Below, piece by piece: positions 55,903-64,000 of a stretch of 64,000 nucleotides of DNA. This DNA is from Blasia pusilla (Eukaryota > Marchantiophyta > Marchantiopsida > Blasiales), in NCBI GenBank assembly GCA_050084515.1, contig CM114272.1, positions 3,224,001 through 3,288,000 of the forward strand. The letters are read 5' to 3'. The notes beneath the pieces were generated by a model. It was not told where the DNA came from. It was given only the letters and a program-made list of their open reading frames with translations, and searched no databases. Position 1 is the stretch's first letter. The number at the start of each line of letters is the position of its first letter. The translations under genes were made by a program, and so were the position numbers.

Positions 55903-56738
55903 AGTCTAGTGATGACGATCCAGCTACAAATGGAAGTCAAGGTGGCTTCTCACTCGTAATCCCTCAATATCTCACTCCACTCCGTGTCACACCACCACCA
56001 CTGCTCACATTACCCTGTTCTTCCCAACCGTGGAAGAACGAGGTGATGATCACCCTGTCTCACTTGCTCAAACACTCAGACTCACCAATAGTCTCCTCCG
56101 CTCCTCACTAGCTCCTCACGTATGCTAATGGTAACTCCGCAATGACACACCCGGCCTCACACACACTCAGCACTCGGGCTCATCGTGAGCCTCCCGACTA
56201 TCTCACCTAATCACCAACATACACTCGGGTCAAACACTCAATCCCTACTCGACAATCGCTGTACAAACATGCTAACTTTGAAAGAAATCTACACTTGTCA
56301 CCATAACTAAACCCATCTAGCACTTGCTACTATCCCACCCAACACTCTTACTGACGCGAGACAAGTGGGGGAAAGGGACTTGAATGGGTACCCTGAATAC
56401 TCCCGCGAATCAACTGCTCCATCAACACTCACTCCTCCACGTGGCTCGAAAACCTCCGCAGCACAACCCTCTCCTCTCACAACAAGTTGATCCTCCTGTC
56501 ATCGGATGCGGACCACTTGTCGGCATTAGCACACTAACTCTTCATCGTCAACTCATCGATGTAGAGGGTACATCTTGACCACAACCATGTAACTCTCCTC
56601 AACCATGTCCTAGCTCTTACCACATATATCGATCAACCTGGTAGCCCGCCTACCACGTTCATCCTATGCACCATGTCCAAAGTTCCAACCACATTGGCTT
56701 GGACTTGGTAAGCACGCTTGCCATATCCGTTCTTCAAC
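55903..56738. other. Leader-side DNA of Gypsy B
   Basis: C/A-rich on the plus strand, no ORF of interest. It should contain the 5' untranslated region of Gypsy B, but neither a PBS nor the 5' LTR could be recognised before the GAAGC-rich LTR starts at 56739. Confidence 0.4.
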
Positions 56739-57440
56739 TGTGATACCCAAAATTTTGTACTCTTGAAGAATATATCTTTTTATTCAACGAAGACTCTTGT
56801 ATATTATGATTTTGATTATGATTATTTATTATTATGAAGAAGAATAAGTGAATCACGAAGCTCCTGGGACAAGGGAGAGAGATGGAAGATCAAGGATTTG
56901 CCTTAGAGGAGACGAAAACGCAATAACGAAGTCTCAAGACTCAGAACGAAGCTTAACGAAGCTTAACGAAGCCTAAGGAAGATGTACAAAGCTCTGTCTA
57001 CGAAGTGCTTCGCTACATAATGAAGCATCACGAAGAAAAGAAGAAAGAAGTACTTTGCTCTTGTATGAAGCACGAAGCACGAAGCACAAACCAAGAGGAA
57101 GAGCTTCGTCCTTAAGGGAAGAAGAAGAAGTCCAAACTTCGCAGCGAAGCGAAGCTTAGATGGACAGTGATTTCAAGAGACACATGTTAAAACAATTAGA
57201 CTAGGAAAGGGCGCGACCCTTTGTATCAAATTGGTAGTTAGAACAGTTTTGTACTACGAATTCACAGGGATCATAGGAAGAGCTAAGAGAACCATAGATC
57301 TAGGTAGTTAGAAACAATGAAGAGACACTAGCTTCATCAAGAACGTTTCGAATCTTAGGATCACTTCCACTCCAGCGAATATTTAAGAAGCAAAGCAGAA
57401 GTCATTATCATCATTCTCTTACAAATTCCTTATGTTGTAG
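56739..57440 (+). repeat. Solo LTR-like element, GAAGC-rich family (copy b)
   Basis: Starts TGTGATACCCAAAATTTTG; homologous to 23526-24000. It contains (ACGAAGC)n-like runs at 57065-57093 and a possible TATTTAAG promoter motif at about 57381. The right end is uncertain. Confidence 0.5.
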
Positions 57441-60182
57441 GAATGGTCCGAGCAAGAGAGTAGTACCCTCTCGAGCTTGTATACACTTTGAAGCTTTCTC
57501 GTTCTTGATGGAGTTGTTAAGCAATCATTCATTCATTCTGATGTGCGATGCTTATGTCTGAGTATTCTTTTTGGGTCTACAAAGTGAAAAGTGAATGAGG
57601 CGAACCTTTCTCATCAATGAAATAATCAACATGAGTTGTAGGAAATCTGTTTGACAGAGAGTAACCTGCCGAGATGGATTGAGTTTCGAAAGTAGGAGAA
57701 GCCAGCTTTTGTGTTGAGATCTCTGTGAGGTTTCTTGATGTCGAGAGGAAAATCTACCTGAACATGCTGTCAATTCCACTAGAGAGAATCGAGAAAAGAT
57801 CCTTTGGTACTAAGAAAGATTAGAAGATATTGATAAGACATTGAATATAACTCACACATTTAAATACAACTATTACAACAGAATTGTAATTCCCAACTCT
57901 CTTTTCATCAAGAAATGATCCTCTTGAGGATCGAACTTACTAAATCGACTATAAAATAGAAACACTTGTACATTACATCAGCCCCGTCCCCCGGCTTGCT
58001 AGTCGCTCTGCATCTCCTGCTTGGTATACCCCCGCAACCTCCTAGTGCCTTCCTTCTTAGCCCTCCGTCCAAACCAACAACCCCCTCTGGCCTAGTACTC
58101 ATAGCTTCCACGTGTGTACTCTTGCGTAGCTTCTAGTCACCTTACATACCAGTGTCCCAACTCCTACTACGTCTGCTCTATCTGCTTCCACCAGCCCGCC
58201 CACCTACCCGAATTTCATGCTCTTTTCAAACGCCCTCCGTGGCTTTGGCCTTCCAACTCTGTATTAACTCTTGGCAGGTCCGCTACCCTATGCAGCTCTA
58301 CTCTCCTAACTTCACAGGCTTGCGGCCTCATACTACGGCTACTCCCTCTCCCTCTCCCTTCTCCCAACTTCTCGCATTTGGGCACATGCCCCTATACCGG
58401 CGCATCCCCTTCCTACCTTCACGTACTCCTTCCTTGTGTGGGCAAGCCTATAGTTCCCCTTTCTCCTCGCAGCCTGCCTAAGGACCTGGCTCCCCATTCT
58501 AACTCCTACGTTTGAAGAGCTCCCTCGTGATGTATCTGCCCTCAATACGCAATTTTATACCTGGCTAGAGCCATAATGGCTCTCCTGTGTTCTTGGAACT
58601 CCTCCCTCCGTAGAGTATTTTATACCTGGCTAGAGCCATAATGGCTCTCCTGTGTTCTTGGAACTCCTCCCTCCGTAGAGTATGCTGTGCACATTCAGGC
58701 GCGGCTCCCTCAGACCCCTCCTAGGCAAGGAACGGGGAGATCCGGAGTTACGAGTAATCCTGACTGGTCATTTTTAGAATTTTCTGACTACATATATTAT
58801 TCCCGGCTGGGTTACCGGTGGGTTAGGGACACGTTTTGGAAATCCTCCTGAACTGGCTCCTTAGGTTGGTTTTGGTCCGGATACCCCATGGCCTAAACGG
58901 CAACTGACCTTGGGCCCTGTATCACGCCGGATTTAAATTGTCTCCTCACTACATTTGGCGGAAATCTACCGGAAGGCTTTCTAGCTGTCGGAAAACCGGG
59001 GCCGGGTGATCTTTTAATCTGAACCGCCCATGTTACAACCCTAAAATGTTCTTAGGGATGGGCTACAACCGCTACACCGGTGCGGCTCTCATGAGTCCCG
59101 TTGCCGCATCACTCGGGAGTCGGGGCAGGAGGCACGCCCGGAAGGGGCCCTACAGAGGGGTGGAGGGTGTGGAGACCCCACTCCAGCCCACATTCGAGAA
59201 CGAGTCACATTCGCTCCCGCTGCCCGCAGCCCTGCTCGCGCTCCTTGTTACGTCGCGTTCAGACTTCTTTGTTCCGTCTCGTTCGGCGCTCCGCTGAGGC
59301 CGCTCACTCCCGCTTGTGTTCGTGCACCTTTGCTGGAACCTGCAGCCCCGCTCGTGATTCTCTCTCGCTCCTCCTCCCACTACTTGCCGTTGTTACGCCG
59401 TCGATAGATTTTTGCTGCTCCACATTAGACCCACCAATTCTTCATTGAGTCGAGCTCAATTATCTTGGAGATTTTGGACTCTGGAGTGTCTCCGCTCTTG
59501 ATTACCTCACCCTCACTGCCCATGGCTCCGTCTTCTTCTTCAGGTCTTGCATTGCTTCGGTTTGATGCCGTGCAACCTGCTGTTGTGCAACATTCTAGTC
59601 ATGCATACTCGTGTGGAAGCTTGCATTCTTGTGATTTCATATTTTGTGAGTCATATTTCGTGAGCCTTGGTGATCTGGAGCCGCTCTTAGTGTGCGGGTA
59701 GAACTCTCTCAGAACTTCTTTGCAGATCGAACTCCCTCACTTGGTCATTGCGGTTCTAATCGCGCAAATTTCTGCGGGTTCTCGTTTTGGTTGTGTGGCC
59801 GATTGGCACCTTGGTGGGCCTCTCTCTCGCTCTTGCTGCGTAGTCGTGAGGCAACTCACCCGCACATTGGCTTGCTGTTTTCCTCTTAACCCGTATTTCA
59901 TTTTCCTGCTCTCAAGGGCTTCACATTGAAAGGGCCTTCGCGGTTTTATTCTATTGCTTTTGTGTAGTGGCATTTCTTCCCTTGCATTTGGTTCACAGTT
60001 GGGCAGAAATCTTAGGGTGTTGAGGTTTCGATTTTTGTACTCAATTGTATACCTCGATGTAGCTCTACACCTGTTGTATGAACATATGTGATTCAAAATC
60101 GCTTGCTGGAAATTATCGAGAAAGCTCTCATATTCGCTTTCAAGCCATTAACTATCTACCTTTTACCTTTGTAGTTGTAGCA
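57441..60182. other. Unassigned, partly pyrimidine-rich region
   Basis: No gene recognised. 58000-58550 is C/T-rich and yields long but low-complexity ORFs. 58552-58681 is a perfect 65-bp tandem duplication. 59040-59450 is GC-rich and could be LTR or leader of an unrecognised element. Confidence 0.4.
58552..58681 (+). repeat. Perfect 65-bp tandem duplication with internal hairpin
   Basis: Two identical adjacent units beginning ATTTTATACCTGG. Each contains AGAGCCATAATGGCTCT, a hairpin with 8-bp arms and a 1-nt loop. Confidence 0.93.
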
Positions 60183-62412
60183 ATGGCCAAAAGACAGAGA
60201 ACTATGAATGAATTGTTGTGCAAGGAGGTTCCCTAGGAACTTCCAGAGGTTATAGCTCTATCAGGATCATCAGACGAGAGGGAAGAACAGAGTACATTGG
60301 GCAGCAATACATCCTTATCTACAAAAAACCGGCAAGCTTGGAAAGATGTATGGTACACGATGTATGATTGGATCACATTTGATTCTTCCACAGGAAAAAT
60401 CCATTGTAAGATTTGTAGGGCAGGAAAAGGCAAGAGTCTTTGCTAGGGATGGTGCTGTAAACTATAAGGTCTCTGGTTTTACAGATCATGCAAAGTCAAA
60501 CGAGCATGTAAAGCTCGCTTGGGCAGCTAACGGAGGTAAGAAATCCATGGCCAAGGCCATAGCTGCATCTAATCAAACCTGTGAGGTAGCTCTCCTCACT
60601 TTATTTAGGTGTGCATATTTTCTTGCCAAGGAGGCCATGCCTTTCTCTAAGTTCACAAGTATTTGCAAGTTGATGCTTTCTGTAAATGCACCTATTACTA
60701 GAGATCTTTACCAAGATGAGAAGAGTGGCAGTGAGATGTGTTTTTTTATAAGTCAGGTTTTGCTCAAAAGAACCCTTGCTAGGGTTCAAGCCTCACCATT
60801 CTTTGGAATTTTGATTGATGAATCTACTGATATATTCGTGACAGGGCATCTAGTGGTCTTTGCAACCTTCATAGAAGATGGTCAAGCAGAGTGTTGTTTT
60901 TAGATTGATTGTATTTGTGAGTCTAAGTGTTCTAATGCTATCACAAGTAGTTTGCTGGAATTACTAAAAGATGGGGGCTTAGACTTTTCTAGAATGGTAG
61001 CTTTTGGGTCGGATGGAGCCTCCTCTATGGTAGGGAGCCAAAACGGGGTAGCTTCACAATTGAAGCTAAAGGTTAATCCATTCATTCTTTCAGTGCATTG
61101 TGTTGCTTATAGGACAAACCTTGCAACTCTCACAGCTGCTAAAGCAACTAATTGCAAATCCATTTCCATAGAAGTAGATTCCATTTTGAATGCAATAGCA
61201 GGATATTTCAAGAGGTCTTCCAAGAGAAAAGCTGTTCTAGCTTCTTTGAAGGAGAGGTTGAATGACTCCCAAAGAGTCATGAAACGATACCAAAAGATCC
61301 ACTGGTTGTCGCGATGGCAAGCCGTATCCACCTTATGTGATTCACTAGAATCTGTTTTGATCTACTTTAGGGACATTTCACCTTCTGAAGATGATAGGAA
61401 TGCTGCAAATTTGTTTGAAAAGTTAAGGTCATTGCAAATGATCTATCAATTATACTTCTTGGCTGATATACTTTCTCTGTTGGCAAACTTGAGCAAGATT
61501 TTTCAGTACAAATTCGTTGATGTAAGTACCATAGGCAGTATTGTTAGTTCTGAAATTGCTGCTATCACTATGAATTTTGTGATGGAAACACATGATTTGA
61601 ATGCATCTACTTTTTCAGAGGATACATGGTATCACATTCTACCAGAATTTGGACCTCCAAACGGCTATCTAAGACGCTTACAATCTGAAATTAGAGGGAG
61701 GAAGTTCCATAGTATCGACATGATTCGGGACCGCACAGGCAGGGATTTGGAGGCTGCTTTGTTGTTTCAGAAGAGTTATTTTGAGAGTATTTGTATAGCG
61801 TTGCAAGATAGATTTAGAGACAATAATCTTATGGGTGCAATGAGAATCGTGAACCCCTTACACATGCCTTCTAGACAAGTAGGACTCGTAAGTTGGGGAT
61901 GTAAGGAAATAGAAGAGTTGTGTGCACATTTTGGATCCGAGTTACCATTGAAGGGGCATTTGCAACCTTCTGTCATAAATTCTGCTGCTGTCAAGCAAGA
62001 ATTTCAGTCCTTCAAGTTGATGGCAAAAATTGAGTGGAAGGACCGTATCTTCAGGGATCTATGGGCAATGGTGAGTTGGAGTCCATCTTTACAATGTAAG
62101 TTTGCAAACTTGCTGGTGTTGGCTAATGTCGCAAGGGTTCAATGTGTAAGCACTGCAATTTGTGAGAGAGCATTCTCAATTTAGAACATGATAAAGACCA
62201 AGTGTAGGAATAGACTAGGTAGTAAACATTTGGATGCTGTTCTCAGAATTGCCTTAGAAGGCCCTATTGTTGATTATGAGGACATGCTTGCTGAATCTGT
62301 AGTTCTGTGGAAAACCTCTGCTAGCTTTAGGTACCTGTACGCTAATCCAGAAAGACATCTCTACCCTCAAGCAAAAGTTGATGTTACACCTTCTATTAAC
62401 TTATCTTCTTGA
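60183..62412 (+). pseudogene. hAT-superfamily transposase (ZNF862/KIAA1586-like type)
   Basis: Starts MAKRQRTMNELL. The N-terminal TTF/BED-like zinc region (KIHCKICRAGKG.., then FTDHAKSNEHVKLAW) is broken by a one-base frameshift near 60425. The rest stays in one frame to TGA at 62410-62412. hAT motifs: FFGILIDESTDIF, FGSDGASSMVGSQNGVASQLK, SVHCVAYRTNLA, HWLSRWQAV, and the dimerisation region ICERAFSI-stop-NMIKTKCRNRLGSKHLDAVLRIAL. Three in-frame stops (60234, 60901, 62182) are all TAG where Gln would fit. Length (~740 codons) equals a full transposase. This lineage is better known from animals; in the plant context it is less common. No hAT terminal repeats or 8-bp target duplication were established. 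Confidence 0.9.
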
Positions 62413-62443
62413 AATAATCTTTGCATTTTGTTGTAGATTTAGA

Positions 62444-62494
62444 GCCCCTTCATAATACTTGGAAGTTTGAGATATCCAAGTATTATAAAGGGGC
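62444..62494. repeat. Inverted repeat with 20-bp arms downstream of the hAT gene
   Basis: Arms 62444-62463 (GCCCCTTCATAATACTTGGA) and 62475-62494, one mismatch, 11-nt loop, 32 bp after the transposase stop. It may be a terminal-repeat fold-back of the hAT element. Confidence 0.85.
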
Positions 62495-64000
62495 AAAATC
62501 CTTGGCTCCCAACTGGTTGGGAGGCATGGCCAGGTTCAACTCCTGCCAAGGATTCCTTGAATGTGAATTTTAGTTCTAAATGTTTAGTTTAGAGGGTAAT
62601 ATTTAAAGGGAGAAGTCATGAAAAAAAAGATTGGGAAAGAAGGAGAGTTTTTTTTACCGGTAGTTTTCAAATCAGCCGGTTATTGGCCAGACCATTTTTC
62701 GGATTTCCGGATAAAGAACTGCGTAAAATTATAAATATCGGATTTTATCGGACTGAAAAAAAATTACTCTTATTTTTACTCTTTTTAAATCTAAACGGCC
62801 GGAGCCGAAGACTTGTTTTAAAAATCCGAACTGATTTAATATTATCCGGATATTATCTGAATAAATTAGAAAAACTCCCCGGACCTTGCTCCTAGGCTTC
62901 CTCTTCACATTCTTGGCGCTCCCCCAACCACTTGTTGAGGGAACGCGGCCCTAAAAGCATAGCTTCTCCCCACTTAGCGGCGATGCATGTCCAAGTCCTT
63001 AAGCCCACATACCTATGCGTGGCTCTCCTGAGCCCTAACGCCTTCCTATTCCTGGTACATCTAGCCGCCACATGGTAGACCTTCCTTGCTTGAGCCCACT
63101 CGGCTCTCTCCCTAATCACTTCTTATTCCACTATGTGGTACCTCCAGGCGGTCCAACAACTATCATGCTAGTTCAAGCTACGTGGCGGCTCCAAATACTT
63201 CCGCGCCTACTCTACTTGGTACTCCAACCTTGCCTCGAAGCTTCACGCTTGCCTTAACCTAATTCTTGTAACCTGGTTTAGCTATTTTACTCAAAAACCC
63301 GCCCGGAAGCTGAAGTATCTAACTCTCCTTCCCGCTTACTCCCGACATTCCCGTTATTTGACAACACTACCCTTTCCGCCACACTCTGTGCTATACTCGG
63401 TTGCTTTCTCTCATCAATGTGCACCAACAGAGTCTATGAAAAATGGACAAGGCTTCCGCGCACAACCTTCTGAACGGAAAAATAAATAACACAAATTCCA
63501 ACCGGCGTCTCCAAGAGCTCCCAACCGAGGCAACTCGCTTGCCTACCTGCAAACAAAAAATTCCCTCCTGCCCCCTGACATCTTTCTCATGTAAAAATAA
63601 GAGTAGTAAGAACGGCACACCCGGCCTAAAACTCCATTCCTCAATCTACATCGGCTTTTGGAGGGGGGTTGGTATTCTGGCAGGAGAGAGTAAGAGAGGA
63701 GAGTAAGAGAGGAGAGGAAGAGAGGAAGAGAAGAGAGTCTCTCTCCAAAAATAAGGGCTAAATCCTTAAACTCTCTTCAAAACTTTCTTCAATTTTTTAG
63801 GTTTCTTCCCTACTTCAAATGAAAGAAAATTTTCAAAGAGAGTAAGAAGTGCACCAAAATGGGCTCTTTATCCAAGACTCCCACCTGAGGCCCCAACACT
63901 TTGTGAGAATCTAACAACTAGTCATGATTGACTTCTGATTCCGACGGGACTACAATGAAAGAAACAAGGCTAGGAGTTGCGAAGAATGAATTGAAAATTA
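62495..64000. other. Unassigned intergenic DNA
   Basis: No gene. 62600-62880 is AT-rich with CCGG words, 62880-63440 is C/T-rich in the style of 58 kb, and 63680-63750 is a GA-rich low-complexity run (AGAGAGGAGAGTAAGAGAGG). Confidence 0.4.

Noticed and set aside
58114-58515. 133-codon Pro/Ser/Leu-rich ORF
   Set aside because: Pyrimidine-rich low-complexity DNA; overlapping frames are equally open and none resembles a protein family.
60183-62412. Idea that TAG is read as Gln in this genome
   Set aside because: All four intact host-type genes (three dirigent-like, one germin-like) end in TAG at the expected protein length, so TAG is a normal stop.
1-64000. tRNA or rRNA genes
   Set aside because: No cloverleaf or rRNA core sequence was recognised by eye; a covariance-model scan would be decisive.

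Overview
The window is nuclear DNA of a land plant. It carries small secreted cell-wall type proteins (dirigent-like, germin-like) typical of plants, plant-type Copia, Gypsy, LINE, CACTA and hAT elements, and wide AT-rich intergenic space. The germin-like protein has no cysteines, and the three short dirigent-like genes have no coding introns. Together these suggest a bryophyte, most likely a liverwort; that placement is inference, not proof.

Layout. Positions 1-19.6 kb are gene-bearing and almost free of recognisable transposons. They hold three dirigent-like genes (1988-2527 +, 5225-5821 -, 15583-16140 -) and one intact germin-like gene (9783-10412 +). Two broken germin-like pieces lie nearby: a 3' fragment just downstream (10541-10690 +) and a 5' fragment on the opposite strand (12221-12364 -). 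The dirigent genes share a leader motif just upstream of the ATG that looks like a splice acceptor.

From about 19.6 kb the sequence becomes AT-rich and then, from 23.5 kb to the end, a dense graveyard of nested transposons. In order: a GAAGC-rich LTR (23526); a Gypsy gag remnant (24.6-25.3 kb); a deleted Copia copy (25342-27757 +); a coiled-coil ORF remnant followed by a purine-rich LTR-like stretch and a 177-bp tandem array (27.76-31.1 kb); a LINE (31.3-34.07 kb); a hairpin cluster; a second Copia copy on the minus strand (34.77-39.1 kb). The LTR of that copy is split by a 7.5-kb CACTA transposon (39097-46595, TTG target duplication) that contains a multi-exon gene. Then follow the 3' end of one Gypsy (46.6-48.46 kb, minus), a nearly full-length second Gypsy (48.5-55.9 kb, minus) whose integrase ends in a PHD-like finger, a second GAAGC-rich LTR (56739), a low-complexity region, and an hAT transposase pseudogene (60183-62412 +).

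The most unusual signal is a recurring rearrangement. Segments of about 230 bp inside otherwise collinear ORFs are inverted and bounded by short inverted repeats, both in a Copia gag (26.24-26.48 kb) and in a Gypsy reverse transcriptase (51.96-52.19 kb). A 63-bp palindrome marks the same gag region in the second Copia copy, and several LTRs contain fold-back repeats. This is consistent with repeated strand switching. Many stop codons that break the elements are TAG where the family predicts Gln or Trp, as expected from decay of methylated cytosines in plant heterochromatin.
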